Shown piece after piece: positions 24,643 through 32,005 of a stretch of DNA of 64,000 nucleotides (its first letter is position 1; the number at the start of each line of letters is the position of its first letter). Below the pieces are notes generated by a model that saw only the letters and a program-made list of their open reading frames with translations, had not been told where the DNA came from and ran no database searches. The DNA comes from Gemmataceae bacterium. Lineage in GTDB: Bacteria; Planctomycetota; Planctomycetia; Gemmatales; Gemmataceae. The position numbers were made by a program, and so were the translations under genes. The stretch covers positions 416,702 through 480,701 of the forward strand of contig JALHPZ010000001.1 in NCBI GenBank assembly GCA_022842245.1. Direction: 5' to 3'.

Positions 24643-25692
24643 ATGACCAACGCGCAACCGAAGACCGTCCCCGTTACCGTGCTCACCGGCTTTCTCGGTG
24701 CCGGGAAAACGACGCTGCTGAACCACATTCTCACCGCCAACCACGGCAAGCGGATCGCCGTCATCGAGAACGAGTTCGGCGAGATCGGCGTCGACCAGGA
24801 CCTCGTCATCGCGGCCGACGAGGAAATCTTCGAGATGGACAACGGTTGCGTCTGCTGCACCGTCCGCGGCGACCTCATCCGCATCCTCGGCAACCTCATG
24901 AAGCGCCGGGACCGGTTCGACGCTATCCTGCTCGAAACAACCGGGCTGGCAGATCCCGGTCCGGTCGCGCAAACGTTTTTCGCCGACGACGAGGTCCGCG
25001 CTGGCACGCGGCTCGACGGCATCGTGACAGTCGTCGACGCCAAACATGCCGCCCAGCAGATCGGCCGCTCGAAGGAAGTCACCGAGCAGATCGCCTTCGC
25101 GGACGTGATCCTGCTCAACAAGACCGACCTTGTATCACCCACGGAACTTGACAAACTCGAACACCGCATCCATCACATCAACGCGGTCGCCAAGATCTAC
25201 CGCACGACCCGCGGCGTCGTGGAGATGGACAAGATCCTGGACATTGGCGGTTTCAACCTCGACCGCGTACTGGAATTCGAACCGGACTTCCTCAAGGACG
25301 AAAAGCACGAGCACCACCATCATCACGAGCACGGCGAGCACTGCGGCTCCGATTGCGGTCACGACCATCACCACGAGGATGAGCCGCGCCACGACGAGGA
25401 CGTCACATCCGTCGGCCTCGTGGCGGAAGGGAACCTGCAGATCAAGAAGTTCAACGATTGGATTTCGACGCTGCTCCAGACGAAGGGCCAGGACCTCTAC
25501 CGCATGAAGGGCATCCTGAGCATCAAGGGCGATCCGAACCGGCACGTCTTCCAAGGCGTGCACATGCAACTGGACGCGCAGCCGAGCAAGCCGTGGGCGG
25601 CGGGCGAACCGCGCGTGAACAAGCTCGTCTTCATCGGCAAGAACCTCGACCGCGAGGCGCTGACGAACGGATTCAAGGCCTGCCTGGCGTAA
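24643..25692 (+). CDS. COG0523 (CobW/ZNG1-type) GTPase metallochaperone
   Basis: 349 residues from ATG 24643. The P-loop is GFLGAGKTTLLNH (residues 15-22 core). The family metal site GCVCCT (C-x-C-C) is near 68-73. ETTGLADPG is Walker B/switch II and LNKTDL gives nucleotide specificity. A His-rich linker (about 224-255, alternating H, E, D, C) separates the GTPase from the CobW C-terminal domain and would bind zinc or another metal. Proteins of this group deliver metals, often zinc, to client enzymes using GTP. The WD40 gene follows after five bases. No Zur box was recognised. Confidence 0.94.
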   Translation: MTNAQPKTVPVTVLTGFLGAGKTTLLNHILTANHGKRIAVIENEFGEIGVDQDLVIAADEEIFEMDNGCVCCTVRGDLIRILGNLMKRRDRFDAILLETTGLADPGPVAQTFFADDEVRAGTRLDGIVTVVDAKHAAQQIGRSKEVTEQIAFADVILLNKTDLVSPTELDKLEHRIHHINAVAKIYRTTRGVVEMDKILDIGGFNLDRVLEFEPDFLKDEKHEHHHHHEHGEHCGSDCGHDHHHEDEPRHDEDVTSVGLVAEGNLQIKKFNDWISTLLQTKGQDLYRMKGILSIKGDPNRHVFQGVHMQLDAQPSKPWAAGEPRVNKLVFIGKNLDREALTNGFKACLA

Positions 25693-25697
25693 CCATC

Positions 25698-26723
25698 ATG
25701 CCCCCGAAGCTAACCGAGAACCGCTTGCACCCGGCATGGGACGCCGCCGGGGCCGACCATGTCGTCGGCCTCGCATGGAGCCCGAACGGCCGATTCGTCG
25801 CCGTCGCCGCGGTCAGCGGACCGGTCACGGTATTCGAAGCGAAGTCGGGTCAACCCGTCGCCAGCCTCGCGGGCCACGCTTTCGGCACGATGGCGCTCGC
25901 CTGGAAGCCGACGGGCGAACTCCTCGCGACCGCCGGGCAGGACGGCAAGGTCCGCATCTGGGATGCAACCCTCTGGCAGGAACGCGCCGCGCTCGACGGC
26001 GGCGCGGCCTGGGTGGAGAAACTCGCGTTCAGCCCAGACGGAATGTGGCTGGCGACTTCGGCCGGCAAGAAAGCCCGCATCTGGGATTCCGCCGGCGGAA
26101 TGGTCCGCGAGTTTGCCGACCACAAGTCGACCATCAGCGATCTTGCCTGGCGCGGGTCGCAGCTCTCCGTCGCCTCCTATGGCGGCGTGAAGCTGTACGA
26201 CGTGGCGACCGGCGAGACGCGATTGAATTTCGAATGGAAGGGCGCCCCGCTCGCCATCGCGTGGTCGCCGAACGGCGCGATGCTCGCCCACGGCAACCAG
26301 GACGCGACGATCCACTTCTGGTACGCGGCCAAGCCCGCGACACCGTTGCAGATGAGCGGATACGCCACGAAGGTGCGCGAGCTGTCGTGGGACGCCACGT
26401 CTCGCTATTTGGCCTGTGGTGGCAGCCCTGCGGTTTGCGTGTGGGATTGCGGCGGCAAGGGGCCGGAAGGATCGAAGCCGACGCTGTTGAAAGGCCACGA
26501 CGAACCGATCTCGGCCGTCGCGTGGCAGCGTCGCGGATTCCTGGTCGCGTCCGGCTGTTCGCAAGGTCGCGTCAACCTCTGGCAACCGGCGAACAAGAAG
26601 GGGCCGCACGTCGGGGCCGTTTCCATCGCGACGCCGGTCACGGCGATCGCATGGTCGCCGGACGACAAGTCGCTCGCCGTCGGCGGTGCCGACGGGGCGG
26701 TGCGGATGCTCAGCGTCCGTTGA
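25698..26723 (+). CDS. WD40 beta-propeller protein
   Basis: 341 residues from ATG 25698, five bases after the metallochaperone gene. About seven WD-type repeats are seen, each with a LAWSPNG-like and a WD-like end (VRIWDA, ARIWDS, VKLYDV, IHFWYA, VCVWDC, VNLWQP, VRMLSV). This should be one closed propeller. There is no signal peptide, so it is cytoplasmic and probably a protein-binding scaffold. Neighbourhood suggests it acts with the COG0523 GTPase, perhaps as a client or adaptor; that is inference. Its 3' end overlaps the convergent Uma2 gene by 14 bases. Confidence 0.9.
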   Translation: MPPKLTENRLHPAWDAAGADHVVGLAWSPNGRFVAVAAVSGPVTVFEAKSGQPVASLAGHAFGTMALAWKPTGELLATAGQDGKVRIWDATLWQERAALDGGAAWVEKLAFSPDGMWLATSAGKKARIWDSAGGMVREFADHKSTISDLAWRGSQLSVASYGGVKLYDVATGETRLNFEWKGAPLAIAWSPNGAMLAHGNQDATIHFWYAAKPATPLQMSGYATKVRELSWDATSRYLACGGSPAVCVWDCGGKGPEGSKPTLLKGHDEPISAVAWQRRGFLVASGCSQGRVNLWQPANKKGPHVGAVSIATPVTAIAWSPDDKSLAVGGADGAVRMLSVR

Positions 26724-27450
26724 CGGCGTGACCGTTGGCCGGACCATTCGGCCGACCGCCCAACATGGCTCGGAGTCTCGTGACTTCCGCTTCTGCCGCC
26801 TCGGCCCGCTTCCGCTGCTCCTCGGCCCGCTTCCGCTGCTCCTCGGCGTTCCGACGCTGCTCCTCGGCGTATTCCGCGTCCGTCAAGATCCATGAAGCGG
26901 TATCGGGATTCCAGAACCGCAGTTCCGGCCCGCTGCGTTCCAGGTGCAGCCCCAGGATTCGGCTCGGGAATCGACCATCTTTTTCCCGAATCGGCACAAA
27001 GGCGCCGTCGACGAGCCGGTAACCTTGCAATGACGGATCGAGGTAGTCTTCATAAGCATCGAACAGGAAGTACTCCTTCACCTTCCACTCGTCGCGGTAG
27101 CGTTCGAACTTCTTGCCGAGATCGTTCTTCTTTGTGGTCTTCGACGTGATCTCGATCACGACTTCCGGCGCTTTGCCTTCTTCCCAGATCAGATAGTTCG
27201 GCCGTTCGCCGTCCTTGCGGACGCCGCGAACGACGAACACGTCCGGCGCGAGGTGCCAGCGTTTGTCGCCGGGCCGGGAGAACACGAGCATGTCGCCCGA
27301 CACGTAGACCTTCGGATCGTTCGCGAAGTGGCGCTGGAGGACATTGATGACCTCGAACAGGATCCGGCGGTGCCATTCGGTTTCGGACATGGCGCGGAGG
27401 TCCGTCGTGGGATAGTCGTTCGACACGAAGGGATTGAATTTCTGGATCAT
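26710..27450 (-). CDS. Uma2 family (DUF820) restriction-endonuclease-fold protein
   Basis: 246 residues from ATG 27450; a TTG two codons upstream is also open. The PD-(D/E)xK nuclease-like core shows APDVFVVRGV, then PEVVIEITSKTTKKND with the E-x-T/S-K signature, then YRDEWKVKEYFLFD. The last 60 residues are a charged helix of tandem EEQRKRAEEQRKRAE units, probably a coiled coil, with an Asn/Gly-rich tail. Uma2 proteins are hugely expanded in planctomycetes and cyanobacteria. Their biological role is unsettled. Confidence 0.92.
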   Translation of the reverse strand: MIQKFNPFVSNDYPTTDLRAMSETEWHRRILFEVINVLQRHFANDPKVYVSGDMLVFSRPGDKRWHLAPDVFVVRGVRKDGERPNYLIWEEGKAPEVVIEITSKTTKKNDLGKKFERYRDEWKVKEYFLFDAYEDYLDPSLQGYRLVDGAFVPIREKDGRFPSRILGLHLERSGPELRFWNPDTASWILTDAEYAEEQRRNAEEQRKRAEEQRKRAEAAEAEVTRLRAMLGGRPNGPANGHAVNGR

Positions 27451-27488
27451 CGCCAAGTACCTCGACCATCACCAGCATACCGGATCCG

Positions 27489-28646
27489 TCAGCCGCGTTC
27501 CACCAGCATCGCCACGGCGTTGCCGCCGCCGAGGCAGAGCGCGGCCGCGCCGTAACGCAGGTTCCGCGCACGGAGCGCGTGGACGAGCGTGACCAGCACG
27601 CGCGCCCCGCTCGCGCCGATCGGGTGGCCGAGCGCGATCGCCCCGCCGTTCACGTTCACGCGGGCCTCGTCAAGCTTCAACTCCTTCGCGCAGCCGAGCA
27701 TCTGAGCGGCGAACGCTTCGTTCAGTTCGAATAGATCGATCTGCGCGAGGGGCACGGTCGCGGCGAGCTTTTGCAGGGCCGTCACTGGGGCGAGGAAGAT
27801 CTCCTTCGGGGCCACGCCGCTCGTCGCGACGGCCACGATCTTCGCGAGCGGCTTCAGGCCGCGCTCCTTCACCGCCCGCTCGCTCGCGACCACGACGGCG
27901 GCCGCGCCGTCGGAGAGTTGCGACGCGTTCCCGGCCGTCACGCTGCCGTCGGGTTGGAACGCCGGCTTAAGCTTTCCCAGCCCTTCGATCGTTGAATCGG
28001 CGCGAATGCCTTCGTCGCGCGAAACCATCGCTTTCGCGGCTTGAACCGGCACGATCTCCGCATCGAACGCGCCCTTCGCCCATGCGTCGGCGGCTCGCTG
28101 ATGACTCTGTACCGAGAAGCGATCCTGTTCGGATCGCGAGATGCCGCACGTCGTCGCCGTGTGCTCCGCCGCGTTCCCCATCGGCCAGTTCTCGAACGGG
28201 CACCAGAGGCCGTCGCGAACCAGCGCGTCCTGCGTCGTCTGGTCGCCGTACTTGTAGCCGCCGCGCACGTTCGGCAGCAGGAACGGTGCCCGGCTCATGC
28301 TCTCCATACCACCCGCCACGACGATGTTCGCGTCCTCCGCACGGATCGCTCGGTCCGCGAGCATGACGGCCTTCAGCCCGGAGCCGCAGACCATGTTCGT
28401 CGTGTGCGCATCGATCGTGTCCGGCAGCCCCGCCGCGAGGGCCGCTTGTCGCGCGGGGTTCTGCCCGCAGCCGGCCTGCACCACGTGCCCCATCACCACT
28501 TCATCGACGTCCTTCGGCGACACGTTTGCCCGCGCCATCGCCTCGCGCATCGCGAACGAGCCGAGCTTCGTCGCCGGGAACTCCGCCAGCCCGCCGAGGA
28601 ACTTGCCGATCGGAGTCCGCACCGCCGACACGATGTACGAATTCAT
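27489..28646 (-). CDS. Acetyl-CoA acetyltransferase (thiolase II)
   Basis: 385 residues from ATG 28646; a GTG two codons upstream is also in frame. It joins or splits acetoacetyl-CoA and acetyl-CoA. The active-site nucleophile Cys is in [12 protein letters not shown] (about residue 87), the catalytic His in [12 protein letters not shown], and the second Cys in [10 protein letters not shown] near the C-terminus. NEAFAAQ is also present. Length is right for the family. It is divergent from the ABC ATPase gene at 28734 and alone on its transcript, so no pathway (ketone, polyhydroxyalkanoate or isoprenoid) is indicated by neighbours. Confidence 0.95.
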   Translation of the reverse strand: MNSYIVSAVRTPIGKFLGGLAEFPATKLGSFAMREAMARANVSPKDVDEVVMGHVVQAGCGQNPARQAALAAGLPDTIDAHTTNMVCGSGLKAVMLADRAIRAEDANIVVAGGMESMSRAPFLLPNVRGGYKYGDQTTQDALVRDGLWCPFENWPMGNAAEHTATTCGISRSEQDRFSVQSHQRAADAWAKGAFDAEIVPVQAAKAMVSRDEGIRADSTIEGLGKLKPAFQPDGSVTAGNASQLSDGAAAVVVASERAVKERGLKPLAKIVAVATSGVAPKEIFLAPVTALQKLAATVPLAQIDLFELNEAFAAQMLGCAKELKLDEARVNVNGGAIALGHPIGASGARVLVTLVHALRARNLRYGAAALCLGGGNAVAMLVERG

Positions 28647-28733
28647 GGCCACCCCGACGGGAAAGGAAACGCGAATGGGCCTACACTGATTCTATCCCGG
28701 CCAACGCTCCGACTCCCGAGACGAACTCCCGGC

Positions 28734-29603
28734 ATGGCACTCCTTGTCACGGACGCGCTCACCAAGGACTACGGCCGATTCCGCGCGCTCGACGGCCTCA
28801 ACCTGCGCATCGCGCCCGGCGAAGTCGTCGGCCTCCTCGGCCCCAACGGCTCCGGCAAATCGACCGCCCTCCGCATGATCCTCGGCTTCATGCGACCCAC
28901 CTCCGGCACCGCCACCGTCGCCGGGTTCGACTGCTGGAACCAGTCCGTCGAGGTCCGCAAGCGCGTCGCCTACCTGCCGGGCGAACTGCGGCTCTACGAA
29001 ACCATGACCGGCCGGCAGCTCGTCGCGTTCCTCGGCCAGCTCCGCGGCGAACGCCCCGGCACCGAAGTCGATCTCCTCGCCAAGCGGCTCGACATCGACG
29101 TCGACAAACCGCTCGTGCAGATGTCCTCCGGCATGAAGCGCAAGATCGCGCTCCTCGCTGTGCTCGTGCCGAAGGTGCCATTGATTATTTTGGACGAGCC
29201 GACGAACACCCTCGACCCGACGATGCGCGACGAACTCTTGGAACAGTTGTTGATCGCAAAGCGTGAGGGGAAGGCCGTGCTCTTCTCGTCGCACGTCCTG
29301 CAGGAGGTGGAGGCCGTCTGCGACCGCGTCGTCATCCTGCGCAAGGGCGTCCTCGTACACGAGCAGTGCATGACCGACCTCCGCGACGGCCGGCATGTCT
29401 CGGCCACGATCCTCGGCGATGTCCCCACGACGGGGCCGGACGGGTATCCGCTGGCGCTTCGAGACAGGAAGCTAAACCTCGATTATCGCGGTCCGATCCC
29501 CGTGCTGCTGGAATGGCTGGCGAAACAGTCGCTCGCGAACCTCAAGATCGAACCGCTGAGCCTCGCGCCGATCTACCACAAATACCACGGCAACGGCGCG
29601 TGA
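28734..29603 (+). CDS. ABC-2 type transporter ATPase
   Basis: 289 residues from ATG 28734. Walker A is GPNGSGKST, the signature is MSSGMKRKIALLAVL (a degenerate LSGGQ), Walker B is LIILDEPTNTLD, and the H-loop is FSSHVLQEV. The last 70 residues form a C-terminal domain of the kind found in CcmA/NatA-like ATPases. The permease that would be expected next is absent; the following gene encodes only a small four-helix membrane protein. The export substrate cannot be inferred. Confidence 0.9.
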   Translation: MALLVTDALTKDYGRFRALDGLNLRIAPGEVVGLLGPNGSGKSTALRMILGFMRPTSGTATVAGFDCWNQSVEVRKRVAYLPGELRLYETMTGRQLVAFLGQLRGERPGTEVDLLAKRLDIDVDKPLVQMSSGMKRKIALLAVLVPKVPLIILDEPTNTLDPTMRDELLEQLLIAKREGKAVLFSSHVLQEVEAVCDRVVILRKGVLVHEQCMTDLRDGRHVSATILGDVPTTGPDGYPLALRDRKLNLDYRGPIPVLLEWLAKQSLANLKIEPLSLAPIYHKYHGNGA

Positions 29604-29615
29604 CAGGCAACCGGC

Positions 29616-29687
29616 CGAGTGGGTCCGCCGCTTCCGCGCCACCCTCCGGCGGACCCACTCCACTTTCCGGACCCACTCCCTTTTTTT
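29616..29687. repeat. GTGGGTCCGCCG hairpin repeat, copy 1 (also a possible terminator)
   Basis: GTGGGTCCGCCG (29619-29630) pairs with CGGCGGACCCAC. TTTCCGGACCCACTC and a run of seven Ts follow. Its reverse complement occurs almost exactly at 34574-34640 and a degraded copy at 51831-51885. Located just after an ABC ATPase gene, it could end that transcript. Confidence 0.8.
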
Positions 29688-29730
29688 GGACCGAACTCTG
29701 GCCCGATAACGACTTACGTCGATTCCGCCG

Positions 29731-29803
29731 CGCCGTTCGCCGGAATTCCTCGTTGCACGGACCGCGATCGACGGCGAAAATGAGATGCGTCGAGTCGATC
29801 GCG
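29731..29803. repeat. Dispersed repeat CGCCGTTCGCC...CTCGTTGCA, copy 1
   Basis: About 70 bases resembling 30759-30825: both begin CGCCGTTCGCC, continue with CTCGTTGCA and a GGnCCGCGnTnGAnGGCGA segment, and share GTCGA near the end. The copies have diverged and sit about 1 kb apart on either side of a small membrane-protein gene. No coding content is evident. Confidence 0.6.
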
Positions 29804-29849
29804 TACCGCCGGTAGGCGATGACTTTCGGCGGCGGAGGGTGGTTCTTTC

Positions 29850-30278
29850 ATGACACGCTGGACTTGGACCGCCATCGCCGTTGTCGCGATCGCCGGGATG
29901 GTGACGGGTTGGTACTCGGTCCAACTCCAGCGGTACACCTTGGATGGTCTTCCCCCACGCGAGCTTCACGCGGAGCTACTCGCCCTCTCCGCCCTTCCAA
30001 CCGGCTTCCTCTGGGGGGCGTCCGCGATCCGACGGCGTACCGTCGCAATGCAGGTCAACGTGATGGTCGTCGCGGTGGTGGTCGGGCTGGTTCGCGTGTC
30101 GGTCATCCGCGGCGAGCTGGCCACGCCGTGGGGGCGCGGGACGGGGTTGTGGTCGGGTCTGGCATGGGGTGCCGGAGTCGTGGCGTCGGGCACCTTGCTC
30201 CTGGTGGCGGTTGTCGCCGCAATCGGCGACCGGGCCGGGCGTCGCCGAGCTGCATCCCGTGGCGGCGAAGGCAGCTAA
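29850..30278 (+). CDS. Small integral membrane protein, unknown function
   Basis: 142 residues from ATG 29850, with a GGAGGGTGG ribosome site nearby upstream. About four hydrophobic segments: 5-25 (WTAIAVVAIAGMVTGW), 43-60, 68-88 (VNVMVVAVVVGLVRVSVI) and 104-126 (AWGAGVVASGTLLLVAVVAAI). A basic tail RAGRRRAASRGGEGS follows. No family recognised. It follows an ABC ATPase gene that lacks a permease, but at 142 residues it is too small for a usual ABC-2 permease. Repeats flank it on both sides. Confidence 0.6.
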   Translation: MTRWTWTAIAVVAIAGMVTGWYSVQLQRYTLDGLPPRELHAELLALSALPTGFLWGASAIRRRTVAMQVNVMVVAVVVGLVRVSVIRGELATPWGRGTGLWSGLAWGAGVVASGTLLLVAVVAAIGDRAGRRRAASRGGEGS

Positions 30279-30297
30279 CGTAATCCCAATGGCTTGC

Positions 30298-30769
30298 GGC
30301 GAACGGCGCGACGTCAGTCCGCCGGTGTTCTTCCCGGTCCACGACCGGCGGAGTCGTCCCGTGGGTGAGCATCACTTTGTTGGAGAACAATTGTCGGCTC
30401 CCTTGGCACTTCTTCAGTCCGAAGGACTGGGAGTGCTCAGCCCAGGGCGAGCCGCTTCGGCGACGCCCTGGGTTCCGACGAAACCGATGGCAGTCCGAAG
30501 GACTGCGACAAATGGCGCTCCGATCCGCGTTTTCTCTCAGCCCTTCGGGCTGACCGTTCCTTCCTCGCGGTACCCAGGGCGTCGTCGCAGAGCCTCCTCG
30601 CCCTTGGCTATGCACTCCCAGTCCTTCGGACTGAAGACACGCGGACCGAACACACTTCCACCGACAATCGAGACGCTCCCCGGCTCGCCACGAATGGCGA
30701 ACGGCGCGACGTCAGTCCGCCTGTGGATTGCAGGCCCGCCACCGGCGGACTGAAGTCGCGCCGTTCGCC
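30298..30769. repeat. Nested palindromic non-coding element (about 470 bp)
   Basis: This replaces any gene between 30279 and 30899. The 26-base GGCGAACGGCGCGACGTCAG...CCGCC occurs at 30298-30323 and 30697-30722, and inverted at 30744-30769, forming a hairpin at the right end. Inside, an 80-base inverted repeat (about 30397-30478 against 30571-30652) encloses the palindromes CAGTCCGAAGGACTG (30415-30429, 30491-30505), CAGCCCTTCGGGCTG (30538-30552) and CAGTCCTTCGGACTG (30619-30633). The CGCCGTTCGCC repeat copy (30759-30825) overlaps its right end. It looks like a structured RNA or a non-autonomous mobile element. Confidence 0.75.
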
Positions 30770-30899
30770 AACTTCTCGTTGCAAGGGCCGCGGTTGATGG
30801 CGAGAATGGGGAACGTCGAATCCATCACTGCCGAACCTGTACGAATCGGGTCGCTCTAAGGCTGGTCGGAAGAGTGATCGTTTGAAGAGGACATTCCCC

Positions 30900-31127
30900 A
30901 TGCAGATCGATCGTATTACCCTCAACCCTGCCGTGATGGGCGGGAAGCCGTGCATTCGCGGCCTTCGAGTCACCGCCGGAACGATATTGGGACTGCTGGC
31001 GTCCGGACATTCCCGCGAGCGGATTCTTCAAGCGTATCCGTATCTGGAAGCCGAAGACCTTGATGCCGTCAAGGCGTACGCCGCTTGGCGGCTGGAAGAA
31101 CGCGAGGAAGCGTTGGTCGTCCAATGA
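30900..31127 (+). CDS. DUF433 antitoxin-like protein
   Basis: 75 residues from ATG 30900 with a GAAGAGGA ribosome site. The DUF433 pattern is clear: RITLNPAVMGGKPCIRGLRVTAGTILGLL, then SRERILQAYPYLEAEDLDAVKAYAAW. This is a small winged-helix-like DNA-binding fold found as the antitoxin partner of DUF5615 PIN-like toxins. Its stop overlaps the next ATG (ATGA at 31124-31127), the usual pairing, but that toxin gene is broken. The antitoxin looks intact. Confidence 0.9.
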   Translation: MQIDRITLNPAVMGGKPCIRGLRVTAGTILGLLASGHSRERILQAYPYLEAEDLDAVKAYAAWRLEEREEALVVQ

Positions 31128-31316
31128 GCGTGCGGCTTCTCGTTGACATGAACCTTTCAGCGGTGTGGACTGTCGAACTCGCGCAGTAGGGATTGTCTGC
31201 GGTCCATTGGTCGACAGTCGGCGACCCGAACGCCGTCAGGCGTCGGGTGTGGGCCGACGCTCTCAACCCGGCAGCTCACGCCGCTCGGCTCGCCGGGGTG
31301 TCATTTCGTCGTTGAA
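31124..31316 (+). pseudogene. Broken DUF5615 (PIN-like) toxin gene
   Basis: It begins at ATG 31124, overlapping the antitoxin stop. The first residues MSVRLLVDMNLS fit the DUF5615 start with its acidic D in LVDMNLS. A TAG interrupts after codon 21 (31187-31189). In the same frame GLSAVHWSTVGDPNA continues the family sequence, after which similarity fails at an apparent frameshift near 31235. The remaining catalytic half (TxDxDF-like) is not found. The toxin is therefore probably inactive while the antitoxin remains. Confidence 0.8.
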
Positions 31317-31476
31317 CTGGCCGCGATCGTCGGCAAGAATGGAGGGGAATAAGGGGATGGGCACCTATTATGCCTCAAAAAAGTTGCCTGTCCCCTTTTC
31401 AGTCCCGGATGTCCAAAAGGTGCATCATTGCTCGAACACTTGCAACTGATATTTGGCGACTGATATTATGTGATCG

Positions 31477-31902
31477 GTGGATTGGGATAAAAAATCTGTT
31501 CAGAAACAGGATTTGCTCGCGAAGGAACATCGTGTGAGCTATTGGCTGATCGCTGCCAACGACATCGAAGATCTCAGAGTCGACGCCTGGCGTTGGGGCG
31601 CAACGATGGCTTTGATTCAACAGAGCAGCATTTTGGAACCCGAAGTTGAATTATTCGGTGATCGGATGGTTTTCGCCGAAGAGAGTAGCTGCATCAAACT
31701 CGCAAATTGGCTCGAAACGAACGTCTTATCTGTTCTCACGGAAGGCTCACGAATCAAACAATCGGGGGCGATCACGCGTGAACCTGACGACGGTACATTT
31801 CATCGCGATGATCTAGCTGAAAACTACAGCGTCGACCATGAATGGCTGCGTGGATTTTTATCGTTTCTCAGAAAATGCGGTGGCTTCAGCACGCTTGGCT
31901 GA
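31477..31902 (+). CDS. Hypothetical protein of atypical composition
   Basis: 141 residues from GTG 31477; no good ribosome site is visible and no better start was found. It is a soluble, acidic protein without signal peptide (WLIAANDIEDLRVDAWRWGATMAL, then WLRGFLSFLRKCGGFSTLG at the C-terminus). No family recognised. Its lower GC (28 of 60 bases at 31681-31740) than neighbouring genes, and its position between a broken toxin gene and a dispersed repeat, suggest an acquired gene. It could be a stand-alone small gene or a remnant. Confidence 0.55.
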   Translation: MDWDKKSVQKQDLLAKEHRVSYWLIAANDIEDLRVDAWRWGATMALIQQSSILEPEVELFGDRMVFAEESSCIKLANWLETNVLSVLTEGSRIKQSGAITREPDDGTFHRDDLAENYSVDHEWLRGFLSFLRKCGGFSTLG

Positions 31903-31903
31903 C

Positions 31904-31995
31904 AATGAAGAGGCCGAACGATGCGTTGCACCTGACCGCCGCATGCTTAGCTAATTCTGTGAGGTCGTCGTCAGTGTGGCAGCCGCAGGTGAAAT
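31904..31995. repeat. Dispersed repeat that translates as RPNDALHLTAA
   Basis: The stretch just after the hypothetical gene translates on the plus strand as KRPNDALHLTAACLANSVRSSS. From memory, near-identical peptides end many unrelated hypothetical proteins in planctomycete genomes, which points to a repeated DNA element rather than a gene. Only one copy is in this window, so this rests on recollection. Confidence 0.45.
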
Positions 31996-32005
31996 GTTGC
32001 GTTCG

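Noticed and set aside
29604..29849. Short frames in the intergenic region
   Set aside because: They lie in repeat DNA and have no ribosome sites or conserved features.
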